DNA of 64,000 bases from contig CAVPBN010000031.1 in the NCBI GenBank assembly GCA_963701815.1, forward strand, positions 139,835 through 203,834, written 5' to 3'. Below, one piece after another: positions 39,401 to 48,721 of the stretch. A model generated the notes under the pieces. That model was not told the DNA's origin and searched no databases. It saw nothing but the letters and a program-made list of their open reading frames with translations. The stretch's first letter is position 1. Each line of letters opens with the position of its first letter. This DNA comes from AP-15 sp963701815 (lineage in GTDB: Bacteria; Pseudomonadota; Alphaproteobacteria; ATCC43930; CGMCC-115725). Made by a program: the position numbers and the translations under genes.

Positions 39401-39990
39401 GCGTCGAGAATCGCCAGGCCAGCGCGGACCGCCCGCTCGGCATCCTTCTCCTGCGCGTTCGGATAGCCGAAATAGACAAGCACGCCGTCGCCCATGAACT
39501 TGGCGATGTAGCCGTCGAAATGCCGGACGGCTTCGCTCACCGCCTCCTGATAGGCGCGGATCACGTCGCCCATATCCTCGGGATCGATCTGCGCCGAGAG
39601 GTGCGTCGAATCCGGCCAAGTCGCAGAACATCACAGTCAGGTGCCGTCGCTCGGCCCCCGGCAGGTCGCGATCGGCAGCGGGGGCAACCGGCCTTACGGC
39701 GTGCCGCAAGGCCGGCAATGGTTGCGGCGACGCCATGGCCTCGGGTCGGGCCGTGCGCCCATCGGGCGCCCAGACGAGACGCTCGCCGTCGAGGTCGGTC
39801 GCAGATGCTTCAATGCGTCGATCAGCTCGCGCCGGACGTCGTCGAGGGCGTCGTCGTCGAGCCCGAAGCTGCGCTTGATCCGGCGATACGAGATGCTGCC
39901 CTCGGTGACGAGGCGCCAGAGGACCTCTTTCAGGATCTGCTCAAAGTCCACGCTTCCGCCCCGTTCGCCATTATATTCGCGGGTCGTCAA
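36489..39990 (-). pseudogene. class III cyclase/AAA ATPase/TPR regulator, about six frameshifts
   Basis: One gene in pieces. It has an N-terminal DUF-like segment (V-D-F-E-Q-I-L-K-E-V-L-W-R-L, L-D-D-D-A-L-D-D-V-R-R-E-L-I). The cyclase domain shows V-M-F-C-D-L-A, F-M-G-D-G-V-L-V-Y-F-G-Y-P and V-V-G-E-T-P-N-L-A-A-R-L. An AAA-type ATPase follows (G-E-P-G-I-G-K-S-A, W-E-D-V-H-W-A-D-P-S) and then TPR-like repeats to the stop at 36489. Frame changes lie near 39815, 39600, 38590, 38440, 37640 and 37305, and those inspected are repaired by removing one base. The architecture parallels the gene at 21530-24855 but without zinc ribbons. It starts at ATG 39990 or a GTG 13 codons in. Confidence 0.82.
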
Positions 39991-40148
39991 CCAGATCCGC
40001 TGTTACCGCGCGATAGTTGTATCGACGCAATATCTACCGGTCAAACGGGTGAGCCGGCAACCCTGCCTTCCGGCGATCATCGCCACGATCCGATCGGTGG
40101 TGTCGAAAGTCAGAAGATCGCCAGTGCCGATCGTGAGGCAGGCCTCGC

Positions 40149-40929
40149 CTATCTGCTTTGCCGGCGGCCCCAGGCGATAAAGCCGTCGTTTTTGAGGCCG
40201 GGTTTGCCGTAGGCGAGCGCGGCGCCGTCGCGGGTTTCGACCCGGCCGCCGGCGGCTTCGAGGATTGCCTGGCCGGCCGCGGTGTCCCATTCCATCGTCG
40301 TGCCGAAGCGCGGGTAGAGGTCGGCGTCGCCGGCGGCGAGGACGCCGAATTTCAACGCGCTGCCGCATTTCATCCGCTCGCGGACCGGATAATCTGCAAG
40401 AAACTCGGCGAGCCTGCGGCTGTTTTCGTGCGAGCGGCTGTGGACGACGACGAGCCCGTCGGGCGGCGCCGAGCGGGCCTGCGATCGGCTCGGGCATGCC
40501 GCCGTCGCGCCAGCGGATCGCGGTCTGCGGGCCGCGCGCGGCATAGGTCAGGCCGAGCGCCGGGCCGTGGACGACGCCGAGGACCGGCCGGCCGTCCTCG
40601 ACGAGCCCGATGCAGACCGCGAACTCGCCGTTTTTGGCGACGAATTCGCGCGTACCGTCGAGCGGGTCGACCGCCCAGAAGCGCGCCGCCGAGGGCGGCA
40701 GCCCTTCGGCCTCGACCCGTTCCTCGGAAATCACCGGGATGTCGGGAAAGGCCTGTTCGAGCATGGCGACGATGATCCGCTCGGCGGCGAGATCGGCCTC
40801 GGTCACCGGCGTTTTGTCGGTCTTTTGGCGGACGTCGAAATCCTCGGCATAGACCCGCATGATCGCCTCGCCGGCGGCGAGCGCGGCGCGGCGGGCGGTT
40901 TCCAGCAGCTCTTCGCGCGTCGCGGTCAT
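40149..40929 (-). CDS. cysQ: inositol monophosphatase-family phosphatase, CysQ-like (3'(2'),5'-bisphosphate nucleotidase), one frameshift
   Basis: Mg- and Li-sensitive phosphatase fold: K-T-D-K-T-P-V-T-E-A-D, V-I-S-E-E, W-A-V-D-P-L-D-G-T-R-E-F (metal loop D-P-L-D-G-T), and later F-G-T-T-M-E-W-D-T-A-A-G-Q-A-I-L. T-R-E-F and the M-E-W-D-T-A-A-G-Q ending are typical of CysQ, which removes the toxic PAP by-product of sulfate assimilation. The frame shifts near 40478-40486 and one base fewer repairs it. The ATG overlaps the molybdenum hydroxylase stop (ATGA), so it is translated from the same operon. Confidence 0.85.
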
Positions 40930-43268
40930 GCGGCCCGCCGCGCGTCGGCGGCGCGAATCGCCTGCCACAATCGTCCCGGCGTCAGCGGCATGTCGAGATG
41001 CTCGATCCCCAATGGGGCGAGTGCGTCGAGGACCGCATTGACCAGGGCCGGCGGGGAGCCGATCGCGCCGGCTTCGCCGGCCCCCTTGACGCCGAGCGGG
41101 TTGGTGCGGCACGGCACGACGTTGTAGGCGAATTCGATCGCCGGCAGGTCGGCGGCCCGCGGCAGGCAGTAATCGGTCAGAGAGCCGGTCAGCAATTGCC
41201 CCGTCTCCGGGTCGAATACGCAATTTTCGAGCATCGCCTGACCCACTCCTTGCGCCACACCGCCCTGCACCTGGCCGCGCAGCAACAGCGGATTGATTAC
41301 CGTGCCGAAATCGTCGACGACCAGATAGCGCAGAATCTCGATATGCCCGGTATCGGGCTCGATCTCAACCTCGCAGACATGGCAGCCGTTGGGAAAGGTC
41401 GGCGATGACGGGGTGAAATGGCCGCTCTCGGCAAAGCCGGGCTCGACGCCGGGCGGCTGCAGCATCGGGTTGAAGGCGGCGCGCGCCACCTCCTCGATAC
41501 CGAGCCGGCGGTCGGTGCCGGCGATCGTGAATACGCCGTCGGCAAATTCCACATCCGCCTCGGCGGCCTCGAACAAATGCGCAGCGATGCGCCGGCCCTT
41601 GGCGACCAGCTTGTCGGCGGCATGAACCAGCGCCGCACCGCCGACCGGCAACGAGCGCGAGCCGCCGGTGCCGCGGCCGAACGAGACCACCGCGGTGTCG
41701 CCCTGCAAGACCCGCATCTTGTCCGGGGCGAGGCCGAGCCGTTCGGCGGCGAGCTGGGCGTAAGCGGTCTGATGGCCTTGCCCCGATGACTGCGTCCCCA
41801 TCAGGATCGTCAGCGCGCCGCTCGGATCGAAGCGCAATTCGGCGAATTCGTCGGGCGGGAAACCCGATTGCTCGATGTAAACCGCATGACCCAGACCGCG
41901 ATAACGGCCGCGCGCCCGCGCCGCCGCCCGCCGCGCCGGAAACCCGGCGGCGTCGGCGGCGGCGAGCGCCTGCTCCAGGTTGCGGGCGAACTCGCCGCTG
42001 TCGTAGGTCACGCCGAGCGGCGTCGCATACGGCATCGCCTCCGGCCGGACGAAATTGCGCCGCCGCAATTCGCCGGGCGGGACGCCGAGCCGGCGCGCCG
42101 CGACATCGACCAGGCGTTCGAGCGCATAGGCGGCCTCGGGCCGTCCGGCGCCGCGATAGGCGTCGACCGGGACGGTATGGGTGAAGACGCCCTTGACCGC
42201 GACATGGATCGCCGGAATTCGATAGACGCCGCTCAGCATCGGGCCGCCCGAGGCGGTCGGGATCTCCGGCGCAAAGTTCGACAGATACGCGCCCATATTG
42301 GCGATCGTCGTCACCCTGAGCGCGAGAAAGCGCAGCTCGTCGTCGAGGCCGAGCTCGAGCCGGGTCAGATTGTCCCGGCCCTGCGTGTCGGTCATGAAGC
42401 ATTCGGAACGCTCCGGCGTCCATTTGACCGGGCGGCCGAGCCGTTTCGCCGCCCACAGCACCAGAATGTGTTCGGGGTAGAGAAAGAGCTTCATGCCGAA
42501 GCCGCCGCCGACATCCGGGGTGACCACGCGGATCCGGTTCTCCGGGATCTTGAAGATGCTCTCGGCCAAGAGGTTGCGCAGAAAATGCGAGCCCTGGGTC
42601 GAACTCCACAGCGTGTAGCAATCTTCGCCCGGGTCGATGCTCGCCGATCGCGCCGCGCGGCTCCATCGAGTTGACGACGACGCGGTTGTTGACGAGTTCC
42701 ACGGCAATGCGGTGGCGCGCCGCGGCCATCGCCCGCGCGACCGCGGCGTCATCGCCCAATTCCCAGTCGAAAGCGAGGTTGCCGGGCGCCTCGTCCCATA
42801 CCACCGGTTGGCCCGGATCGAGGGCGTGCGCGGTCTCGACGACCGCCGGCAACGGCTCGATAGTCGACCTCGACCAGCTCGGCCGCGTCGCGTGCGGCGG
42901 CGGCGCTCTCCGCCACGATCATCGCCACCGTGTCGCCGACATGCCGGACCCGGTCGCGAGCGATCGCCGGATGCGGCGGCATCGGCATGGCCGATCCGTC
43001 GCGGTTGGTGACGGCGCTCAGGCACGGGATCGGGCCGAGCCCGTCGCGGGCCACATCTTCGCCGGTCAGGACGGCGAGCACGCCCGGCGCCGCGGCGGCG
43101 GCGGCGGCAGCGATCCCACGGATGCGGGCATGCGCGTGCGGCGAGCGCAGCATGCACCGCATAGGCCTGGCGCGGCAGGCTGAGATCGTCGACGTAGCGA
43201 CCGCGGCCGGTGATGAAACGCCGGTCCTCTACGCGGCGGACCGGCTGGCCAATGCCGTATTGGTTCAT
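40926..43268 (-). pseudogene. xanthine dehydrogenase/CoxL-family molybdopterin-binding subunit, three frameshifts
   Basis: Large subunit of a molybdenum hydroxylase. It starts Y-G-I-G-Q-P-V-R-R-V-E-D-R-R-F-I-T-G-R-G-R-Y. Three single extra bases (about 43151-43157, 42856-42861, 42638-42641) interrupt the first 220 codons. Corrected, they read V-M-L-R-S-P-H-A-H-A-R-I, D-Y-E-P-L-P-A-V-V-E-T-A-H and G-E-I-D-P-G-E-D-C-Y-T. The rest is intact: T-P-D-V-G-G-G-F-G-M-K, A-Y-R-G-A-G-R-P-E-A (aldehyde-oxidase type, not the A-Y-R-C-S-F-R of true CO dehydrogenase), G-T-Q-S-S-G-Q-G-H, and G-V-K-G-A-G-E-A-G-A-I-G with the catalytic Glu. No FAD or Fe-S subunit lies beside it. Confidence 0.85.
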
Positions 43269-43376
43269 CGCACGAAACCTCCGATCCCGGATATGGCTGC
43301 GGGGACCGGTTTTCCCATAGCCGCAGGCGCCGGTTCCATGCCGCCGCGGGAGCCCTGGGGCGCCGCAGCCGCCATA

Positions 43377-44561
43377 TCACCCGGCCGCAAGCACCCGCAA
43401 GCCGGGCACCATGAAATTGCCGGCGATCAGCTTCAGCCGCTCGTCTTCGCTGCCCAGATGTGCCAGGCGCAACGCAAAGAGCGACTTCCCGGCGACGGTT
43501 TCGTTCCAGAACCAGTCGGTCTGCTGCCGGCTCGACGGCTTGCCGGGACCGGCGAGTGCGGCTTCGAGGTAGTAGGCCTTCAGATCGTCGATCGCAAACC
43601 GCAGGGCGAGCGGCGGCGACATGTCGCCGACCGGGCTCGGCGGCGCCTCACCCTTCATCCAGCCGCCGATATATTCGCCGATCTCGGCGATCGGCAGCCC
43701 GGTCAGCCCGACCGTCGTGCGGCCGCGTTGCGCCGCCGACCGGCGATAGGCGCCGTCGAGCAGAGCGATCTCGTCGTCCAGCCGATCGGCCGCGCCGGCG
43801 GCGAGCGGCGCCCGCCATCCGGGGTCCGGCCGTTCGCGCGGGTCGTCGTCCGGAAAGTCGTTGATGACGACCGGACCCGCCGCCCCTTCGAGCATGCGCA
43901 AGGCAGCCAGGATCACCCGCCTCTGAAAAGCCGAATCGCCGGGTGGACCCAACGGCCGGCCGAGTTCGAACGGCACCCATAAGGCCCGCGGCGGACGGGT
44001 ATTCACGGTCTGCGGGCGAATCAGGCTGATCGCTACCGACGCAATGCCCTCTTCCTCGAAATAATGCCCCAGCGCGCTCACGGCGCGCGAACAGAGCGGT
44101 CAGACAGGAGAGAGCAGAACCGCGTCGACCCCGTCTTTCTTTAGATGACCCGCCACCTGGCGCGCATAGGCTTCCATCAGTATCGGATCGGTGGCGCCCA
44201 TGAACGAGTAATGCGTTGCCGCGACAGAACCGATTTCGTTTTCGGCCTGCAGCTCGCGCAACCGGTCGACCGGGAAGACGACGTTGCGGTCCTCCTGGAA
44301 GCCGGTTCGGTCGTAATTGATCGAAATATGGCTCATCAGCAGCCGGTCGGGCGGCGTCTCAGTGGGGATAGCCCGGAAGTCGGGATCGCGGCCGCGAAAC
44401 GGGCTTTCGCCGCGAACGACGAGCCCCGCCGACGACACCACCGCGACCCGCCGTTGCCGCAGCGGCGGGCCTTCGACCCACGGCGTCGTCGCAAAGTTCG
44501 GGGTTTCGAGTTCGGCGAGGCGTTTGGCCATCGCCTCGGGCAGATCGGTCAACCGCGCCAT
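43377..44561 (-). CDS. candidate selenoprotein, glycine/sarcosine/betaine reductase selenoprotein B (GrdB)-like, in-frame UGA = Sec154
   Basis: Two frames (44561-44100 and 44081-43377) are in phase and separated only by one TGA at 44102-44100. Read through, they give one 394-aa protein of normal family length. The first half has S-H-I-S-I-N-Y-D-R-T-G, N-V-V-F-P-V-D-R-L-R-E-L and T-H-Y-S-F-M-G, typical of GrdB-like proteins. The UGA falls at D-A-V-L-L-S-P-V-U-P-L-C-S-R-A-V, where the family has its redox Cys or Sec, making a U154-x-x-C157 pair. A hairpin fitting bacterial SECIS rules follows. A start ATG with AAGGAGGAG supports expression. It sits 40 bases after a TetR gene and before a molybdenum hydroxylase. 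No selA, selB, selC or selD gene is in view. Alternative: a Cys codon mutated to stop. Confidence 0.78.
44066..44102 (-). promoter_or_regulatory. putative bacterial SECIS element following the UGA codon
   Basis: After the UGA come eleven bases (CCGCTCTGTTC), then the stem arm GCGCGC, loop CGUGA, and arm GCGCGC: a perfect 6-bp all-GC stem. The loop starts 18 bases after the UGA and has a G at its second position, which agrees with the known bacterial SECIS rules (short upper stem, 16-37-base distance, early loop G). High local GC content makes chance hairpins more likely, so an RNA-level test matters. Confidence 0.55.
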
Positions 44562-44601
44562 GTCGGCTCCTCCTTGTGGTTGTCGATTGCTTGCGAACGG
44601 G

Positions 44602-45216
44602 TCATTGCGGCATCGCCCGGGCCGGCCGCGACGGCCAGTCGAGAAGGGCCAAGGCCGGCCGCACCGTACCTTCGAGCAGGTCGCGCCGCGGGTTCGAACG
44701 GGCGAGCACGCGCACGCCCAGGGTCACGCCGAGCAGCAGACGGGCGAGATCGGCCGGATCTCGGTCCGGCGGCACGGCGCCGTCGGTCTGCGCCGCGACG
44801 ATGGAGCGGCGAAAGAACGCCTCGATCTCGCCCAGCCGGCCCGCTATCTCGACACCCAGCTCGGCATCATGCGGGGCGATCTCGACGGCGGAGCTGACCA
44901 GCAGGCAGCCGCGGCGATCGCGATCGTCGAGCGAGCGCTCGATGATTTCCGCGAGAAAAGCGTGGATCGCCTGCTTTGGCGGCAGGTTTGATTCGAGCCG
45001 GGCAATGCGCTCGCGCGTCGACCGTTCGACATAGCGGCGCAGCACCCGGCAAAACAGCGCGCGCTTGTCGCCGAACGCGTTGTAGAGGCTTGCTGCGGTG
45101 AGACCCATGCGTTCGGCGAGACGGCGCACCGACGTTCTCTCAAAGCCGTCGCGCCAGAAGCAATCGGTCGCCGCATCGAGGGCGGCCGCCTCGTCGAACT
45201 CTCTCGGTCTGGCCAT
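44602..45216 (-). CDS. TetR/AcrR-family transcriptional regulator
   Basis: 204-aa repressor. The N-terminal HTH shows F-D-E-A-A-A-L-D-A-A-T-D-C-F-W-R-D-G-F-E, then T-S-V-R-R-L-A-E-R-M-G-L-T-A-A-S-L-Y-N-A-F-G-D-K-R-A-L-F, a classical TetR recognition helix. The C-terminal ligand domain is of the TetR_C_16/YxaF type (R-G-C-L-L-V-S-S-A-V-E). It is probably first gene of the minus-strand unit TetR, GrdB-like, Mo-hydroxylase, cysQ, and divergent from the VOC gene. The palindrome at 45261-45282 in between is the likely operator. Confidence 0.93.
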   Translation of the reverse strand: MARPREFDEAAALDAATDCFWRDGFERTSVRRLAERMGLTAASLYNAFGDKRALFCRVLRRYVERSTRERIARLESNLPPKQAIHAFLAEIIERSLDDRDRRGCLLVSSAVEIAPHDAELGVEIAGRLGEIEAFFRRSIVAAQTDGAVPPDRDPADLARLLLGVTLGVRVLARSNPRRDLLEGTVRPALALLDWPSRPARAMPQ

Positions 45217-45260
45217 TGCGGATCCGTTCGCGAGCCTTCTCGCGCAGTCAGTTTGGATAG

Positions 45261-45282
45261 TTTTTTAACGATCGTTCAAAAA
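45261..45282. promoter_or_regulatory. palindromic operator candidate between tetR and VOC gene
   Basis: A perfect 10-bp palindrome AACGATCGTT is flanked by T-tracts on the left and A-tracts on the right, so the symmetry extends to about 20 bases with one mismatch pair. It lies 45 bases before the tetR start in a divergent gap, which is the usual place for a TetR-family operator. Binding is inferred. Confidence 0.6.
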
Positions 45283-45447
45283 CCAATGCGTATGGCAGGT
45301 ATGCACATTTGTGGATACGCCCGGGAGACACGTCGGCAGTTCGGGATAATCGGTGGCGTCGCGGCATCGATCGCGATATCGTCAGCCCCGGCAAGCTCGA
45401 CCGCGCGGCAGACCGCGCACAAAAAACCCGCGAGGAGGAGAACGACC

Positions 45448-45801
45448 ATGGCCTATGCGATCCAGCATGTGCACATCAAGACCGCCGACCCGAAGCAGAC
45501 CGCGCAATTCTATATCGACAATTTCGGCGCGACGATGAAGGCCGAAATCCCCGGCCGCGGCGTCCGCCTCGACCTGCACGGCCTGCAGCTCAACATCACG
45601 ACGATTATCGCCAGCCAGAACCACCAGCAGCATTTGGGCATCGAGCACATCGCCGTCGAAACCGACGACTACGCCGGGACTTTGGCCCGGATGAAGTCGA
45701 ACGGGGTGCATATCCTCGAAGAGATGGCCAATAACGGCCGCCACGTGTGCTTCCTCGAAGCGCCCGACGGTGCGCAAATGGAGCTGATCGAAAAAGTGTA
45801 G
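45448..45801 (+). CDS. VOC (glyoxalase/bleomycin resistance) superfamily protein
   Basis: 117-aa single-domain vicinal-oxygen-chelate protein. Metal-ligand positions are visible: His in I-Q-H-V-H-I-K, His in L-G-I-E-H-I-A-V-E, and Glu in Q-M-E-L-I-E-K at the end. Family marks F-Y-I-D-N-F-G-A and F-L-E-A-P-D-G-A are present. ATG 45448 is preceded by GAGGAGGAG. First gene of a plus-strand run with LLM, methyltransferase and SMP-30 genes. Specific reaction unknown. Confidence 0.92.
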   Translation: MAYAIQHVHIKTADPKQTAQFYIDNFGATMKAEIPGRGVRLDLHGLQLNITTIIASQNHQQHLGIEHIAVETDDYAGTLARMKSNGVHILEEMANNGRHVCFLEAPDGAQMELIEKV

Positions 45802-45823
45802 CGCGCCGGTCAAGGCGCCGCGC

Positions 45824-46744
45824 GTGAAGCTCAAGGACCAGATCCCGCTCGGCGTCTCGCTGCCGCATCGGTCGCCCGATCCGTTGCCGATGTCGGTCGT
45901 GCGCGAGGTCGCCGTGCGGGCCGAGCGGCTCGGCTTCGCCGATCTCTGGGTTACCGAAAACACGCTCGACCACGTCTTCTGCTTCGATCCGATCGTGGTG
46001 CTGACTTGGGCGGCCGCGGTCACCAGCCGAATCCGGCTCGGCGCCTCGGTGGTCGTGCTGCCGGTGCACAATCCGATCCATGTCGCGCATCAATGGGCGA
46101 GCCTCGACTATGCCAGCAATGGCCGCGCCATCCTCGGCCTCGGGCTGGGCCGCGACCATCACTACGCGCAATTCGGCGTCTCGCTCGATCGCCGGGTGCG
46201 CCGGTTCGGCGAAGGGGTCGAATTGATCCGGGCCCTGTGGTCCGAGCAGCGGGTCGATTACCGCGGCGCCATCTTCGCCCTCGAAGGCGGCGGCATGATG
46301 CCGAAGCCGGTGCAGCAGCCCGGCCTGCCGATCTGGATGGGGGTCGGCCACCCCGACGCGGTACGCCGCGCCGCGCGGATCGCCGATGGCTGGATGGGCT
46401 CGGGCGGGTCGAGCATCGCCGCCTTTGCCCAATCCGTCCCGATCCTGCGCGCCGCCCTCGAAAAAGCAGGCCGCGACCCGGCGACCTTTCCGATCTCGAA
46501 GCGGGTGTTCATGGCGGTCGACGAGCGCCCGGAGGTGGCGCGCGCCGAACTCAACCGCTGGTTCACCACGGTCTATCGCAACCCGGAGGGGACCGACGCC
46601 TCGGGCATTCACGGCACGCCCGAAGAGGTGCGCGAGCGGCTCGAAGAACTGGTCGCGATGGGCGCCAACCACATCCTCCTCAACCCGGTGTCGCGCCACG
46701 CTGAGCAGGTGGAGGCGCTGGCCGCGATCGTCGGGCTATCATAA
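45824..46744 (+). CDS. LLM-class F420-dependent oxidoreductase
   Basis: 306-aa luciferase-like enzyme with A-E-R-L-G-F-A-D-L-W-V-T-E-N, I-R-L-G-A-S-V-V-V-L-P-V-H-N-P, G-L-G-L-G-R-D, P-K-P-V-Q-Q-P-G-L-P-I-W-M-G-V-G and R-I-A-D-G-W. Uses F420 or flavin in hydride transfer; substrate unknown. GTG start 22 bases after the VOC gene, so the two are likely in one operon. Confidence 0.92.
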   Translation: MKLKDQIPLGVSLPHRSPDPLPMSVVREVAVRAERLGFADLWVTENTLDHVFCFDPIVVLTWAAAVTSRIRLGASVVVLPVHNPIHVAHQWASLDYASNGRAILGLGLGRDHHYAQFGVSLDRRVRRFGEGVELIRALWSEQRVDYRGAIFALEGGGMMPKPVQQPGLPIWMGVGHPDAVRRAARIADGWMGSGGSSIAAFAQSVPILRAALEKAGRDPATFPISKRVFMAVDERPEVARAELNRWFTTVYRNPEGTDASGIHGTPEEVRERLEELVAMGANHILLNPVSRHAEQVEALAAIVGLS

Positions 46745-46755
46745 GGGTCTTCCCG

Positions 46756-47487
46756 ATGGCATCCGCACAAACCGACCCGGTCAAGCAGCAGGTCGCCGCT
46801 CATTGGAACCGGCGGGCGGCGCATTTCGACGAAGATTTCGGGCACAGCATCGGCAGCCCGGCCGAACGCGCCGCCTGGGACCGGGTCCTCGACCTCTTCC
46901 TGCCGCGGGACGGCGCCCGCGACGCGCTCGACATCGGCTGCGGCACGGGGTTCTTGAGCCTCGAACTGGCGGCGCGCGGGCATCGGGTGACCGGCGTCGA
47001 TTTCGCCCCGGCGATGCTCGCATCGGCGCGGCGGAAAGCAGCCGAGCGCCGCGCTGCGATCCGCTTCGAGGAAGCCGACGCCGAGCAATTGCCGTTCGCC
47101 GCCGCCAGCTTCGATCTGGCGGTAAGCCGCCATCTGCTGTGGACATTGCCGCATCCCGAGGCCGCGATCGACGAGTGGGTGCGCGTGTTGCGGCCGGGTG
47201 GTCGGCTCGTCGTCGTCGACGGCCAAGCCGATGTCAATGCCCAGCCGGAACTGCCCGATAATGCCCGGCGCAGCGCCGAATACGCCGAGATCGGCGACAG
47301 ACTGCCGTTTATGGCCGGCCGGCCGCGCGAAGAGATCGAAAGACTGCTGGCGGCGCACGGCCTTGTCGCAATTCTCAGCGATCCGTTTCTCGATCTCGTC
47401 GCCGCCCAGGAGCGGCGCATGGAGGGGGAAGGCCGCGAACGGCGCACCCGCCGCCGTTACGCGGTCTGGGGCGACGTCCCACGCTGA
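46756..47487 (+). CDS. class I SAM-dependent methyltransferase
   Basis: 243-aa methyltransferase. Motif I is A-L-D-I-G-C-G-T-G-F-L-S-L-E-L-A, motif II V-T-G-V-D-F-A-P-A-M-L, then E-E-A-D-A-E-Q-L-P-F and F-D-L-A-V-S-R-H-L-L-W-T-L-P. It is of the Methyltransf_11 (UbiE/small-molecule) type. It starts eleven bases after the LLM gene and belongs to the same plus-strand unit. Acceptor unknown. Confidence 0.93.
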   Translation: MASAQTDPVKQQVAAHWNRRAAHFDEDFGHSIGSPAERAAWDRVLDLFLPRDGARDALDIGCGTGFLSLELAARGHRVTGVDFAPAMLASARRKAAERRAAIRFEEADAEQLPFAAASFDLAVSRHLLWTLPHPEAAIDEWVRVLRPGGRLVVVDGQADVNAQPELPDNARRSAEYAEIGDRLPFMAGRPREEIERLLAAHGLVAILSDPFLDLVAAQERRMEGEGRERRTRRRYAVWGDVPR

Positions 47488-47524
47488 AGCCGGGTCAAAA
47501 CAAAATCGATCGGAGGAACATGCC

Positions 47525-48448
47525 ATGGCGCAAACCGCAAAACGTATCGAACAATTGGCCCCGGAACTCGACGCAATCGTCTCGACGACCGAAACGATCC
47601 ACGATTTGGCCGATGGGTTCGGCGGCGCGCACGGTCCGGCCGAAGGGCCGCTCTGGTGGAAGGAAGGCGGTTATCTCGTCTTCAGCGATATCCACAACAA
47701 CAAGCGGCTGAAATACGAGCCCGGCAAGGGCGTGTCGCTGCTGAAGGAGCCGACCAACCGGGCCAATGGGCTGACACGCGACCTGCAGGGCCGGCTGATC
47801 GCCTGCGAGCACGACAGCCGCCGGGTGACCCGTCAGGAACCCGACGGCAGCATTACGGTTGTCGCCAACAGCTTTCAGGGGCGGCAGTTGAACCGCCCAA
47901 ACGATGTGGTCGTCAAATCCGACGGCTGCATCTACTTCACCGATCCCTGGACCAGCCCCGCCGCACCCGAGCAGTGGGACCTGACCTTTTCCGGCGTCTA
48001 CCGGGTCACGCCCGATCTCGGCAGCCTCAGCCTCCTGGTCGGCGACTTTGTCGTGCCGAACGGATTGGCCTTTTCGCCCGATGAATCGGTGCTCTACATC
48101 AATGATTCGCGACGCGGGCATATTCGGGCATTCGATCTGATGCCGAACGGCATGCTGGCGAAACAAACCGACCGGGTCTTTGTCGATCTGCGCGGCGCCG
48201 AGCCGGGCGTACCCGACGGCATGAAGGTCGATGTCGCGGGCAATGTCTATTGCGGCGGCGCCGGCGGGCTGTGGATCATCGACGCGAACGGCAGGAAACT
48301 CGGCCGCATCGTCCACGGCGCTCCGGCCACAACCAACCTCGCCTTTGGCGGCGACGACTGGAAGACTCTCTATTTCACCAGCCGCAGCCATCTCGGTTCG
48401 GTCAAAGTCAAAATCGCCGGCGTCCCGGTCCCGGCTCCGGGGAGATAG
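47525..48448 (+). CDS. SMP-30/gluconolactonase/LRE-family protein
   Basis: 307-aa six-bladed beta-propeller lactonase. Family marks include A-E-G-P-L-W-W (metal Glu in the first blade), L-V-F-S-D-I, R-A-N-G-L-T-R-D, R-P-N-D-V-V-V-K-S-D-G-C-I-Y-F-T-D-P (metal-binding Asn), V-P-N-G-L-A-F-S-P-D-E and V-P-D-G-M-K-V-D. It should hydrolyse a lactone with a divalent metal. GGAGGA lies before ATG 47525. An upstream extension of the frame overlaps the methyltransferase gene and is not used. Confidence 0.92.
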   Translation: MAQTAKRIEQLAPELDAIVSTTETIHDLADGFGGAHGPAEGPLWWKEGGYLVFSDIHNNKRLKYEPGKGVSLLKEPTNRANGLTRDLQGRLIACEHDSRRVTRQEPDGSITVVANSFQGRQLNRPNDVVVKSDGCIYFTDPWTSPAAPEQWDLTFSGVYRVTPDLGSLSLLVGDFVVPNGLAFSPDESVLYINDSRRGHIRAFDLMPNGMLAKQTDRVFVDLRGAEPGVPDGMKVDVAGNVYCGGAGGLWIIDANGRKLGRIVHGAPATTNLAFGGDDWKTLYFTSRSHLGSVKVKIAGVPVPAPGR

Positions 48449-48526
48449 CGGTCCCGGCGCCGGCCGGACCCGAGTTTGCTGAGGAGCAGGGCAGGCCGGT
48501 CAGCAGAATGCACGATTTGCATAAGA

Positions 48527-48547
48527 TGAATGAACAGTGTTCATTCA
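48527..48547. promoter_or_regulatory. perfect inverted repeat, TetR-type operator candidate
   Basis: TGAATGAACA and TGTTCATTCA are exact reverse complements around a single central G. TGAATGAACA-type half-sites are common for TetR/AcrR regulators. It lies about 175 bases before the D-aminoacylase-family gene in a 273-base gap. The regulator could be the TetR at 44602 or one outside the window (its own promoter has a different palindrome). Confidence 0.65.
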
Positions 48548-48721
48548 AGTAACTATCGCCGATGTGTAATCGGGGAGAAGATGTTGCCGGACCCTGCGGC
48601 AAAGCGTAGCATTCGTCCTGCACCTTTCGAAGGGTGGTTGCGGGCCACGAACCCTGGGTAGGGAAGGGGCCGGCGGTGACGGCCCCGGGCTCGCGCGGAG
48701 CGGGGCAACAAGGAGAAAAAC

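Noticed and set aside
44081..44100. Two separate genes (44100-44561 and 43377-44081) instead of one selenoprotein
   Set aside because: The second frame would start at a GTG inside the hairpin with no ribosome site, both frames are in phase, and together they cover one GrdB-like protein.
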